DNA of 64,000 nucleotides from Pisolithus tinctorius. Lineage: Eukaryota; Basidiomycota; Agaricomycetes; Boletales; Pisolithaceae. The DNA is taken from contig JANFAH010000017.1 in the NCBI GenBank assembly GCA_024663395.1, positions 682,001 through 746,000 on the forward strand, written 5' to 3'. A program made the translations under genes and the position numbers. Each line of letters starts with the position of its first letter. The stretch's first letter is position 1. The notes below the pieces were generated by a model that was not told the origin of the DNA, did no database searches, and was given only the letters and a program-made list of their open reading frames with translations. Shown here one piece after another: positions 53,560 to 64,000 of this stretch.

Positions 53560-54700
53560 ATGTGAATTAAGCCATGATGGGATGAAGATGGGATCGAACA
53601 GGATGAGGCGTGCAATATCTTCGCCCAGCTTTGCCGACTTGGCAGTCATGCAGAGTGACTGATCTTCCGTACGAGTAACCCCCGATGACATATGGACCTT
53701 CATGTTGGACTTTCTTGATGAGGCTGATAGTGTCCTGCCACAGCGTCGATAGAATGTATCAGTGTCTATTGGCCTGGTCCCCGACGCCTCCCCCACTGTC
53801 ATCTCCCACCACGACGATGACGGGGAAACCGCTTTAAAAAAAATTATTGCTAAACTCCACAACGGCGTCGAAGAGGAGGGGGAGTGGATTCTGTATGTCA
53901 ACCTGACTTACAAGATGGAAGTCCAAGGTTTTATACCAAGCTTTACGAGGTACGGTTTCGCGTTGATCTACAACTCTGGCATTATCTAATTGGGACTTGC
54001 ATGGAGTTTTTCGCCTTGCAGATGTGACGAAGGTTACTCCGGCGGGCGAGGCGCGACCTAATGACATAAGTTATGCTGTCCCGCCGTACATGGCACGGAC
54101 CATGATGTGATCCCCATTTAATTACCCTTGGACACTGGTTGGCTGAATAAGAGGAGTGTCATCGCCCTCGAACATCATCAACAAGAAAGGCTAATGAATT
54201 TTTTGGCCCACCAACTCGTTCTCCTCTCACTTCAATGGAAATGATGACGAGTGATCATATATTACACACGTCATGCACATCCTGGGCCTGGAAAACCTGA
54301 GCGATCCAACTCCACGTACTTGCTCCTGGTGAGCAAGAGCATTGATGCAAGTTGAAACGTCGAACGTTGATGGGCCGATTCATGGCCCGACACCGCAGTC
54401 ACGTTCGAGTTCACGGCAACAAGATCGATGAGGAAGTAGAACGCAATGAGGTGAGTGGCAGGTACATTTCCATCCGCACCGGTAGTACCTATGTAGCATC
54501 AATACGGACATCACGCGTCATGCATCGCGTGTTTTACCGGCATGATGCTGAAAGGAACCCAACTATCGTTACCGAGGACTCCTTTGGACCCCGCATCACT
54601 AGAGCTGCAAATAAGCGTTGGTGTAGGCTCGGAATGAGAAGGTTATGTACACGGAAGTCCACGGACATACATATAGATTAGGGCCTTGTTCTTCCCAAGC
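53560..54700 (+). other. Left part of duplicated unit, copy 2 (unknown relic frames)
   Basis: The stretch from about 53750 parallels 43130-44000. The frame 53762-53989 (GEWILYVNLTYKMEVQGF) and the frame 54352-54681 (RFMARHRSHVRVHGNKID and on) are open but match no known family. 53560-53750 is unique to this copy and holds no recognisable gene. Confidence 0.5.
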
Positions 54701-54938
54701 GTGTTGCTAGAAGGAACCCGGTAGGAGTTCAAAAGAAAAATCCACACACGTCTGTCACACGACATCCATGACATCCGCTAGGAATTCACTTCTCGAAGAG
54801 TGTGCTAGGTTCGAGCTCATGAGGTCTGTATCGGACTACTTCCCGTAGCCACTAATACGGGGACTGTCAACCTCGAACGAATCGGTGAGGCAGAAGTTTT
54901 TACTGTGAAGGTTTCTTTTGATGGGAGAATGCCGGCAG

Positions 54939-55627
54939 CTTAGGAAGACTGGACTGTATGACTTCCATGTTCTGAACGGTGCTAAAATGATGCCCTTCGT
55001 GGGCTATGCGATGCCTCTCTCGTACGGATCTGTCGGTCAAGGTAAAGTGTCAACCTCTAGTTGCAAGTCATAATCATGTTCGCACGAGTGCCGGATTGTT
55101 GGACGTCGGACATTCGTGGGTAGTGATTGGTCTGCCTGGAGCCTCATAATTACGTCCCGTGGTTACTAATAGTTGCACAGGAAAGGACAGGAAGGAATGT
55201 GGTATTTCATTGACAACGTCCGCAAGCATCTTAAGGATGGTCCTCCCCGAAGGCGTGTTAGTCTTGTGGTCGAAGAAGCTCCTGCGAGACGTTAGTCTCT
55301 GGTGTATGTTTTGCATTGCATTTGCCATTGGCTGACTTGGGCTTCGTTGGTTACGGAGGGGCCCCAAAATTCCACACCTTCAGGGAAAGACGAGGCCTGA
55401 TAGGTATGTTTTGTATAATTCTTAGATTGCCCGCATACCCTCATCGACCCCGTAGAAAAAGTAACTTCCGGTATCCCGTCTCCCACACTCAACAAAAATA
55501 TCGCCATGGGCTACGTACCGTCCGGATGGCACAAGAAAGGCACAGAAGTGGAAGTCGACGTCCGAAACAAACTGCGCAAAGCAATTGTAACACCAATGCC
55601 ATTTATCAAGCCGAGTTGGAGGGGCTG
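54939..55627 (+). pseudogene. Relic of glycine cleavage T-protein, N- and C-terminal parts (copy 2)
   Basis: Three pieces of aminomethyltransferase (GcvT) are in the right order. The first, 54939-55040, reads [20 protein letters not shown] and [12 protein letters not shown], ending at a GT donor. It continues, over a short intron-like gap, with [19 protein letters not shown] (55061-55115). The second, 55206-55292, reads DNVRKHLKDGPPRRRVSLVV. The third, 55445-55627, reads VTSGIPSPTLNKNIAMGYV and ends KAIVTPMPFIKPSW with a stop. About half of the protein between the first and second pieces is gone, so it cannot work. A functional GCV1 is expected elsewhere in the genome. Confidence 0.85.
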
Positions 55628-55639
55628 ATATGCGCAAAG

Positions 55640-56136
55640 CGAGCAGCACTCAACGTCCCAGACGGGCCGTGGCTTTTAACAGTTTGTTCGCATCGCTCTT
55701 GAAATATCGTGGTCATAAATCCGCCATTTCCATCTAATGTCATTGTCTCGCCCAGAATTTGATTCGAAAGCTCTGAGCACACAACTTTCGTGATGATTTT
55801 TCGCTGAAACTTCGTTGATTCTTCATGTGACGCCAGGCAGTGTATGGACTCGCCAAGGGGCTGAAGAGCAGATCTTCGGTACTATATCGGCCTTAAGCGC
55901 CAGACCTCCGACGTAACTTCCTTTTTTTTCTTACCTCAGTGTGCCCGATGACTAATGAGATTCGGACGTACATGCATTACGAGTCAGTGCCAACTGGGTA
56001 CATCAGCACTATCGAGACTCTCCGGGACGCGTTCAAAGGCGTCTGTTCTAAGAACGGTCCGACCGGCCGACCAAAGGTAGCACGAATTTCGTGAGAGAAG
56101 TCGATATCTTCAACTGGTACCGGTATAAGACTGTTT
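55640..56136. other. Duplicated intergenic stretch, copy 2
   Basis: This corresponds to 44276-44694 and carries no conserved protein frame. It contains the run CTTTTTTTTCTT near 55920. Confidence 0.4.
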
Positions 56137-56890
56137 TCAGGAACTGATAGCCACAGGGAAAATGTGCTGGCTCTCACTTGAGCCACCTTTATATTGTCGC
56201 AAATTCTTCTTTTTGCCTCCCGTGATTCTGCTCTCCATGCAACTGGCTTTTTGCATTGCAAATCTTTCCTGAGTACATGCCACTTTGAAGCCGATTTCCA
56301 AGTCGATTTGGACCGTTTCCTCCATAGTTAGTGGTTCATGCCTTTGGACCAACTCATTAAGGGCAGGCAAAAACCGTCCCTCGATTATGTATTCTTCGGG
56401 AAGGGGCGACTCGATCCACTGCATTGAGTTCATCCGTCAAGGCGTCAACGGCTGCACGGATTTCCACTGATTGGTGCTAAGCGACAAGTCTGGCAACGAA
56501 CTGCGAGTCCTGAAAAGAAAACATATGTTTCGTTGCCTCAGCTATACAGTTTCACGATTGTGGAGGGATCTTTCGGTTACTAACCTACGAAAGAGTACTT
56601 TCAATAGCTGTTCGAAATCGCTCTTCTGCACACCATCAAGTCGGATGGGTTTTTCATCGCTCAACCCTTCTACCTCGCTACCGTCACCTTGCGGCGAGGA
56701 AAACTTGTCACAAAAGGACTTGGACTCTCGCTGGAACGGCTCCCACGGAACTCTAAACAGACAATTTTGCACCTGAGCACTTTAGCGTGAATGATGTCCA
56801 GAGTAGATTAGACCGCACGGCACTTACTGAAAATGTGACTGTGTTCACTCAGAAGTCGAGGGGTCTGGAAGCGTCAGTGTTGCTGGCCAT
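56137..56890 (-). pseudogene. BTB/POZ-domain gene, copy 2
   Basis: Exon 1 (56890-56828, MASNTDASRPLDFWVNTVTFS) and exon 2 (from 56772, VQNCLFRVPWEPFQRESKSF to PIRLDGVQKSDFEQLLKVLF) mirror copy 1. The C-terminal part PALNELVQRHEPLTMEETVQ and DLEIGFKVACTQERFAMQK is readable. About 45 bp of the preceding helix are deleted (compare 45050-45095), and the following frame has shifted. Like copy 1 it is divergent from a FunK1 gene, copy C. It probably makes no functional protein. Confidence 0.72.
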
Positions 56891-57378
56891 AATCTGACTT
56901 GTACTGATCACTTGTCGCTCGTGAGATATCGACGAAGGCATTCTACACGTGTCAGCCATGCGAACCTCAGGATTTCGAAATGCTTCGATCGAGGGAGGTT
57001 GCATGGACCGTCTATGATGAGAAAGGGTGCATTGTACGAAGCATTTCGTGACAGGCACTAGGACAATGAGACGATCGCGTCGACGTCGCTAGGGAGCTTG
57101 TAGAAGCCTGTAAAAATTCAGATAAGACTCCATTCCGACGTTACTTGACCACCCTCGATGTCTTATGGAGAAGAGAGGTGAACAACTTCACTTACAAACT
57201 GTGAAGGTCAAGTGAAGGTACACACCGCACGCAAAGGTTCGGCTGATGATTTTGCCACTAAGCTGAGCTGCAAATTCACTGTCGACGAAGAATTCAAGTA
57301 AAGGCCATCGCACGGTGGATTTGCAGTCAACCAAGTTCTACGAGGTTCTTCGCTACTCTGTCGTTGAAGTCGCTGTCT

Positions 57379-59884
57379 ATGGAGCTTTCCAGATCTGACA
57401 CCTTCACCAAACCGAAACACACGTCGCTAGCAGGTTACCGTTCGGGAGACCTCGCTGTTGGTAGGACAGCTGTCCTTAATAACCTAGGCGAATTTCCCCA
57501 GGTATCCCTGGAGTATTTCAAGTCTGCCGCCCTACCACCCCTTCGTGGACAGACTGACATCGCTAAAATCAAGACTTCGTTGGAGGGTGCTGAGGCTTGG
57601 TCCCGACACTCGGGGTGGACTGCTGATTAAGAAGGAGCCAAAGCTTTCTGGTGTATCTGAGGAGGAGACATTTGAACCTCTTTCGAAAGTTTTTGACGCA
57701 GTCATACGCGAGGCTGGCAAAGTCGCCAACACCCCAGCAACCCTAAGATTTTCATCGCAACGTTCGCATTCGCCACTCTCCGACCACTCCAATGCTACTC
57801 GCCCGGGTGCTTGCCTACTACTAGTCGGGAAGAACAGTGTTGGCTCGCAAGGGGCTAAGAAGAATAACGCCGAGAACTCTGGTCCAGATTCATGGTACGA
57901 TATTGCCGTGTCATTTGAGTTCAAAAAGGGCAACGGGGCCGCTGAGCGTGATGACGTGGGTGACAGTTACACTTTTGCTGCTACACTGCTGATCTAGTAT
58001 GATAGAATGACACGAAGGTTATATCGAGTCTGCACCATATTATGTGCAGTGACCCACGTCGGCGTGCCACGTTTGGTGTTACCATCGAGAACACGGAAAT
58101 GAGATTTTGGTTCACTTGCCGGGCGGTGACGCTCGTGAGCAAGTCGTTTGATTTCCTCACTGTTAGTGGTCACGTCGTCGACTCCATTGTTGTTCGTGAC
58201 TGAGCCTCTCAAAAGGAGCCAGAACACCTCATCCACCTCTTCTGTGCCCTTGCGTTCGCAGACGACCACGAGCTCGGATGGGACCCAACAATCCAGAGAG
58301 TGTGCGTCGAGGGTAAAACTCAATACATCGTTACTGTGCGGGCCGATGATGGACGAACTTTGGAATATCAGATCACGAGGGTGATTTCCGATTTCAGTGG
58401 CGATGGCATGAGGAGTCGTGGGACTCGGGTCTTCGAAGTGCGTCTCAGGTCTCCGGATGGAACTTTGGACACGACACCCCTCGTATTGAAAGATTCGTGG
58501 AGGGATTGTGACCGGGAGCGAGAGGATAAAATCCTTGAACAAGTATTTGATGACTTACGGAAGCTCAAGGGCATCGAGGCAGAGGAAGAGGCTAGAAAAT
58601 ATTTTCTCACTGTCATTGATGCAGGGGACGTGGTAGTGAATGGGATGATCGATGGCACCGCCAGCCTTCTACGCGGATCCGATCTGCCAGCTGACTGTAC
58701 TTCGTATGCGCTATCTGTCGATGGAATATTGAAGGCGAAACCGACCTGGTCCAGTGAACGATTCACACCAAGTTTTCCTCGCGTCCCGGGTGCCACCATG
58801 CATTCGAAAATCCATCACAGGATCCATTTCCGTCTGGTATTCAAGGAAGTTTGCACGCCTATATACGAACTTCAGCACCTCGGTACCGTGTTTAAGACGC
58901 TACAAGATGTTTATAAAGGTTTGCTGAGTTGTATTTGTGAGCTTTCGCTAGAGGTTTATATGTAAATATCAGCCTTGCAGTTTTTGCACAGCGCGGGCTG
59001 GGTGCACCGTGACGTCAGCACCGGAAATGCTTTACGGGCGGGTAAGGTGGGCAAGTTAGCTGACCTCGAGTATGCAAAACGTATGGACTCTGAAGCCACC
59101 CATGATGTTCCCTACGGTAAGTAGTTACTTCATTCCCTACCGGAGGCCCTTTCAGTGACGCGTACGGTTCAAGGGAACACTGGATTTTATGGCCTGCGAG
59201 GTTGAAGCTCAAACATACTTGTTTGAACTGCACGACAAGGAAGACCAGGACGACGAGGAAGACGAGGACGCCGAGGATGCCGAGGAAGACGAGGAAGACG
59301 AGGACAGCGAGGAAGATGAGGATGACGAGGACAGCAAGGAAGGCGAGGATGACGAGGACGACAAGGACGGCGAGGAAGACGAGAACGACCAGCACGTGTT
59401 GCCATTTAAGTTCAATCCCCTACACGATATGGAGTCTCTTTGGTGGATATCAATATGGATATTATATCACCACGTTGACAAGGCGGGCAAACAACTTTCG
59501 GAAGCTCAGAAACAGTGGTTTGACGAGCTCTTCCCCGGACGACTCAATGCCCGTTTCTGTGCATTCTCCGGTCGTGTGAACTCCGAAGTGCTTCCGACCT
59601 CTTTTCGACCCGCAGCTCGTATCGTCACTCTTACCATGCGCCAGGAGCTTAGGGTTGCTTACGTTGCAAGCGAAAAAAGCATACCGCCAGCATATATCGA
59701 TGCACTTGCAACACTCCAACTCGTCTTTACCCGCTCTCTTGCACGCGCTGCTGCATGCTCCAAACACGTCAAACTTTACACACCGAGCGCTAAGCGGTCA
59801 TATCAGGAAGATCCAACGGTTGAAACTCGAGACAGCAAGCACCCCAAGGTTCGAAGCTTTTTCAGATCACTACCCAAATACTGA
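57379..59884 (+). pseudogene. FunK1-type protein kinase, copy C (frameshifted, acidic insert)
   Basis: Exons corresponding to copy A lie at 57379 onward, 58018-58161, 58216-58918, 58973-59116 and 59174-59884. Exon 1 has one extra T near 57622 (GGACTGCTGATTAAG), giving a TAA at once. Exon 4 has one extra base near 59110 (144 instead of 143 nt). The acceptor before exon 3 is AAG instead of CAG. The kinase pieces FLHSAGWVHRDVSTGN, DLEYAKRM and FNPLHDMESLWWISIWI are kept. Between FMACEVEAQTYLFEL and FPFKFN-type residues an acidic repeat of about 50 residues has grown (59236-59400). The upstream exon carries a TAG at 57059, as in copy A. Confidence 0.82.
59236..59400 (+). repeat. Acidic GAN/GAG microsatellite inside FunK1 copy C
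   Basis: About 165 bp built of GACGAGGAAGAC-like triplets encode almost only D and E with some K, G and S. Copies A and B have at the same place about 20 ordinary residues (KPPKVLSIDDF). The reading frame of exon 5 is kept through the repeat. Confidence 0.88.
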
Positions 59885-60331
59885 CATGAGATGTCTTATT
59901 AGCTGGAGTGATGTGGAGCATTGTCACTGCTTGAACTATAAATAATGTTTCCTGTACTGCGAAGCATGAGCCATCCAATTAGAGTACATGTAACATGCCA
60001 TTATGTCGAATCTCAGAACAGTCACTGCGGAAATGAGATTTTAGCAGGATGCATAATCAGATTCTCCAAATGTAGATATGTAATCTGACCTTGATTTTTT
60101 TTTTGTAAGATATAGCCATTAATGGAATTCAAAGTGCACTAAGCTGACTAAGCTGACAACTAAGCTGGCAAATTTTGTGTGCTAAACCCTACTAAACTTT
60201 ATGTGGCCAAGAGGGAGTTCAGGCTCTGAATTGGCACATTCTCTTTCCAGATATCCAATGTCCAAGTTTTCTAAGTCCAAAATTATCATACAAGTGCTTT
60301 GAAGTGTAGTATACATGTGGTAGTGTAAAAA
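59885..60331. other. Border of FunK1 array and CpG-poor DNA
   Basis: Similarity to the 3' flanks of copies A and B runs to about 60020 (GAACAGT). After that CG pairs nearly vanish and a run of nine T (around 60098) and the tandem motif CTAAGCTGAC (about 60140-60165) appear. No gene is seen. Confidence 0.5.
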
Positions 60332-61320
60332 ATGGAACAAGTCATAGATCAGGTTGTCCACCCATCCATCAAGATGCTGAGGGTATTCCTCCATGTAGGA
60401 ATACTGGAACTTCTCAATGTCATGGTGATCACTGCTACCCAAATGCAAAACAAAGAGATTAGAGCACAACTATTTGATGAGATGGATTCAGAGCTAACCA
60501 GTTGGATGGATACACCATCTAACTCTTCCCCTAGCCCACTGAGCCTGATGATCATTTCCCCCCTCTCCCTGGAATCACTGATCCTTTCAGCCCTGGGATC
60601 CATGTCAGTTGACTCAGAATCAGCATCTACCAGCTCTATTTCCACAACAGAAATGATTGCCACACCTTATACAAACTTGCTGAGTGTGATCCAAGCCCTA
60701 TGTGATGAGGTTGAGGCTGCCAGGGTACTTGAACACCCAGCAGAACCAATGCCAAGAGTGCCACAGCTGCACCTTCCAGAACACTTTGCAGAACATTGCC
60801 TGGACCTCTTTCATAAAAAGTTGTGCATTAATCCAGAGATATTCAATGACATCCTTGATTGAATCAGTCACCACCCTGTCTTCCATAACCAATCAAATAA
60901 CAAGCAGTTACCAGTGTCTATCCAACTCACAATCTTCCTCTTTCACATGGGTCATTATGGCAATGCTTGCTCCCCTGAAGATATTGGGCAATGGGCCAGT
61001 GTCAGTGTTGGGACAGTGGTGAACTGTATGCACCACATCATGGCTGCAATTCTTGATCAGCATGATAGATTCATCTACATCCTGCATGTCTGTTCAGAGG
61101 AAATGCGTCAAGCATGGACATTCATGGAGTCATGGACTTGCCATGCATGGAGAAATGGGGTGTTTTTGGCTGATGGGACTTCAGTAAACTTTCATGCATG
61201 GCCAGGAATATTTGGAGATTCATTTTATGATCAGAAATTGCGTTTTTCACTAAATTGTCAGGTAAGTTTAAATATCAGATTGGGAATGAATGCTCACTTG
61301 AAATGCAAAGGCTGTGATCA
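60332..61320 (+). pseudogene. PIF/Harbinger-type transposase relic (DDE_Tnp_4-like)
   Basis: One frame from 60332 is interrupted only by a TGA at 60860-60862 (ILD-stop-ISHHPVFHN), which fits a former CGA. The N-terminal half ends LHLPEHFAEHCLDLFHKK. The second half reads IQLTIFLFHMGHYGNACSPE and ASVSVGTVVNCMHHIM, then GVFLADGTSVNFHAWPG and DSFYDQKLRFSLNCQ. This is the helix-turn-helix and first-aspartate block of HARBI1-like nucleases of basidiomycetes. A GTAAGT donor follows RFSLNCQ. The remaining catalytic residues are missing because the LTR element at 61321 interrupts the gene. CpG is strongly depleted. Confidence 0.82.
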
Positions 61321-61698
61321 TGACACTGGAGTAGGGGGGCCAGGGGGACAGGAGACGAGGACACAGTCACATCGGCTTAGTCAGGCAGAGGCAGATGCGG
61401 ACATGAACGTAACATTAGACAATACAATACGACACAACAACGATGTTGACAGACAGTACTATAGAGAAGGAGGGTCCACTGCTCCATCTTGGTGATGAGC
61501 ATGCAATCTGACTCAAGTGAACTGCTAAACAGAGAGCACAACACTGCACCACAACACTGAACAGACACCACACCGAACTGTCACCGACTGAACGCAAGGC
61601 ATCTGCATGACCAACATGTGGAGGAGGATATAAAACAGAACAAGCTGAGTAGAAAATCCTCAAACTAACTGCTGCACCGCTACCAAACTGCCTAACAG
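61321..61698 (+). repeat. Probable 5' LTR of right-hand element
   Basis: TG and CA ends and a TATA box 60 bp before the proposed end support about 378 bp. The partner LTR is outside the window, so both ends are estimates. Confidence 0.4.
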
Positions 61699-61729
61699 GA
61701 ACCAACCACACAACGCCCTGGGCCATTTC

Positions 61730-63346
61730 GTGACTGGGTGTACACCCAACAGCTCACCATCGTGGTCGCTGCTTGGAATGTCGCACAACAGTGACTATTT
61801 GTTCCCATCAGAATCACAAACATCAGAGAACACACCATTGCCCCTACGGGATTACCTGTCCATAGACGACACACCAGACACCGGAACAGACAATGAGTAC
61901 ACCAGCAGATACGACTTACAGGTAGCGTTCCCAACACTAGCACTACCGACCCCACCAGCCTCATCCGCAGAACCCCGACGCACCAGAGAATGAACACATT
62001 TGGCCCCAGTAGTGGCACCCCCACACTCGCTCTCAGACCCAGAGCAGTCAGCCCCACAGAATACCATACCCCCAGCCATACTCACACCCCCAACACATCT
62101 AGCAGCACTCCCAGCACCCCCACCCACAACAGCCACAGCCCCAGTGCAATGACCAAGAAGAATGGCAGAAGCAGTCCCTCTCTTCTACAGAGATCGGGCA
62201 GAGACAGAAAATGCCAGTGACTTCATCAAGGCGTTCAATTGCAGTATGCTGTTCCTAAACCCACTCTCCACTGACACACAGAAGATCCAAGCACTGGCAA
62301 ACTACCTAGGAATGGGGTCGCCAGCAGAACGCTGGTATGATGACCTCATGGCAACCCAACGAGCCAGCTGGGACAACGTAGTCAAAGCATTCAATGACAG
62401 GTGGCCCATGACAAAGAGCGCAACCCTGACATCGGAAGAATACCAGACTGAACTACTCGATCACAAAATGGCAGAGGAAGACATAGGAGCAATCAAAACA
62501 GTAGGATGTCAGAAGGTGTGGGCACATGTAAAGTGGGTGGAAGAAGCGATGGAGCTTGCAAGACTAGCAAAAATTGAGAGTGGACCTACACTGATATGGC
62601 AAGTCAAGAAACAGCTCCCCAAGGCAGTCAGGAAACTACTAGACAAAGAATACATGACATGGAAAAAGTTCACAGATGATGTGAAGGATTTGAGCACATC
62701 GAAACTGAAGCAGGAGTGCGAGGAGATAGAAGAGAGGAAGAGGAAAGATGAGGGACGGGACTTGAGACTAATGCAAAAACTGGAGGCAACCAAGAGAGCA
62801 ACAACGGCAGACATCACAGTGCAACTCCAGCGACTCACGATCAGACAAGTAGCAGTATCCCGTACCAGCCCCTGAGCCTCACCGTCGATGACACACCCAA
62901 ACACATGATTCACACTCCAACAGATGCCGAGACGCAATATGCCATACAACCAGCCCACCGAGGAAGTGAAGGAGATCGTATGGAAAGGGTTAGAGCAAGT
63001 TCCACACCACCCCAATGACGAGGAAGGACAGAGGAAGTACATGGCACAGCTCACAGCATGGATCACGAAACACAGAGACTCAGCGTGGGTCACTGAATAC
63101 ACACCATACCCCCTCAAACCTGGAACAGTGATGGTATGCTCAGGAGAGTGCTTCAGATGTGGAATGCACGGGCATGGAAGCAGGGATTGCCCAACTGCTG
63201 AAGGCAATGCATCCAGGCTGAGCCATAACAAAACAGCATGGAGAGCACTCTGCAACAGGACCCTCGGACCATTCAATAGGAACATCGCATACAGTATCAG
63301 ACTTGTAGCAATAGATGATCAGGGAAATGAGACAGGGTCACTGTGA
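61730..63346 (+). pseudogene. gag: Gag of right-hand retroelement with four TGA stops
   Basis: One frame can be followed from MTGCTPNSSPSWS to the TGA at 63344. Inside it TGA codons lie at 61991, 62150, 62873 and 62906. The protein has a proline-rich N-terminal part (LALPTPPASSAEPRRTRE). The gag core follows (AEAVPLFYRDRAETENASDF, MGSPAERWYDDLMATQ, WDNVVKAFNDRWP), then a coiled coil (QECEEIEERKRKDEGRD) and a CCHC knuckle CFRCGMHGHGSRDC near 63155. All four internal stops are of the kind CGA would yield after C to T change. This is inference from the repeated pattern, not from an aligned parent copy. Confidence 0.75.
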
Positions 63347-63459
63347 TGGACAGCACACCGACCCAGGTTTCCAATGTACCTACTATGATAACAACCGCCC
63401 TGCATGTACATTGAAGTAAATCAACAGCCTTTGACATATACTCAGCAACAAAACACAAA

Positions 63460-63942
63460 ATGCAAGGCAATGTAGAGGACAACACAAGCAAATCTGTCCC
63501 ATTCACACACCCAATCATGCTCAAGAACACAGACAACACCAGAGTAACAGTACAAGCACTGTTCAACAATGGTGCCATGACAGGGGCTATGGCCCTGAGC
63601 ATGTTCAACACAATCAAGCACAAACTAAAAGGATGGCAACCATCATCGCAGGCATTATGCATGGCAAATGGAGCAGTCATCCTGTCAGAAGCCACGTGGA
63701 CATGCACAATAAACATAGAAGGTGTGGAAGCAACCAGAACCTTCGAGGTGTTCGACAGTGCAGGGGGGTGGGCATTCCTGTTTCAGGGAAACCACTACTA
63801 CAGGCATTCAAAGCAACACACTGACTACATGACCGACAACGTAACCATCACAGATGGAAACACAAAGGTAGCACTACACAACCACACCTGCAAACACGAC
63901 AAGATTGAAGGAAGAAGCGGAATGCAACACCACAATGCATGA
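63460..63942 (+). pseudogene. Retropepsin-like protease of right-hand element with altered active site
   Basis: The frame is -1 to gag. The recognisable core is VTVQALFNNGAMTGAMALSM, later ALCMANGAVILSEATWTCTI and TRTFEVFDSAGGWAFLFQG. In related basidiomycete elements the active site is of the D-D-G-A or D-S-G-A type. Here both positions before GA are asparagine (AAC AAT), as G to A changes of GAC GAT would give, so catalysis is unlikely. The downstream RT and integrase would lie beyond the window. The end (HNA, stop at 63940) may be a premature stop. Confidence 0.65.
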
Positions 63943-64000
63943 AGGAAGTAGAAACCTCACAGGGCAAAACAAAGGTAAAAAACAAAGCTAACAGTGTTCA

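Larger units (their letters stand above)
61321..64000 (+). mobile_element. LTR retrotransposon (Ty3/gypsy-like), 5' part, runs off window
   Basis: It starts within the Harbinger relic at about TGACACTGGAG (61321). A promoter box TATAAAAC lies at 61629-61636. The LTR may end at CTAACA (about 61698). Gag follows in one frame (61730-63346) and a protease frame at 63460-63942. The family differs from the three chromoviruses on the left (knuckle CFRCGMHGHGSRDC, no self-complementary primer site found). The element is decayed: four internal TGA codons in gag and a changed protease active site. No right target copy can be checked. Confidence 0.75.

Noticed and set aside
59015..59415. Long serine-rich and valine/leucine-rich open frames on the minus strand over FunK1 copy C
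   Set aside because: They are the antisense of the D/E-coding microsatellite; low complexity keeps all frames open. No start context or conserved counterpart in copies A and B.

Overview
The window looks like a chromosomal segment of a basidiomycete, most likely an Agaricomycete. The reasons are short GT-AG introns (about 47-80 nt), FunK1-type protein kinases, DUF6593 proteins, fungal BTB/POZ genes, Agaricomycete TKL-type kinases and several Ty3/gypsy chromoviruses. The Cantharellales (Rhizoctonia/Ceratobasidium type) are a low-confidence guess from this family mix. Nothing prokaryotic, no CRISPR array and no tRNA or rRNA gene was seen.

Left third (1-22,260): repeat DNA. A minus-strand chromovirus (1-2,524, cut by the window edge) is followed by strongly CpG-poor DNA. 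A complete 14.5 kb chromovirus (3,961-18,456, 576-bp LTRs, TSD TTCAC) is inserted there. A second complete chromovirus (7,343-14,199, minus strand) sits inside its reverse transcriptase gene. Three of these elements share a two-base gap after the LTR and then a 10-11 nt stretch complementary to the predicted mRNA 5' end, the layout of Tf1-type self-priming. Two have canonical -1 frameshift heptamers at the gag stop. To the right lie an inverted repeat arm, a 161-bp tandem repeat, a minisatellite of about 55-bp units and a decayed LTR.

Middle (22,300-43,100): ordinary gene-bearing DNA. It holds a Ser/Thr kinase, a Tho1/SARNP-like SAP protein, a Rap1-like telomere protein, two DUF6593 genes, two TKL kinases, exosome subunit RRP46 with a TTAGGG telobox in its promoter, and a broken AIM9-like phosphotransferase gene. 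A degenerate inverted copy of the Tho1-kinase promoter region lies at 31,635-33,010.

Right (43,100-60,000): a segmental array. A unit with unknown open frames, a relic of glycine cleavage T-protein, a BTB gene (minus) and a FunK1 kinase (plus) occurs twice, and a third FunK1 copy lies between. Only the first FunK1 copy reads through; the others carry frameshifts or stops. A DH-ER-KR polyketide synthase relic separates copies A and B.

Far right (60,000-64,000): a CpG-poor PIF/Harbinger-type transposase cut by another LTR retrotransposon that runs off the window. Across the decayed elements, 12 in-frame TGA codons stand where an arginine CGA would fit. Together with the transition-dominated LTR differences and local CpG loss, this points to methylation-linked C-to-T decay of repeats.
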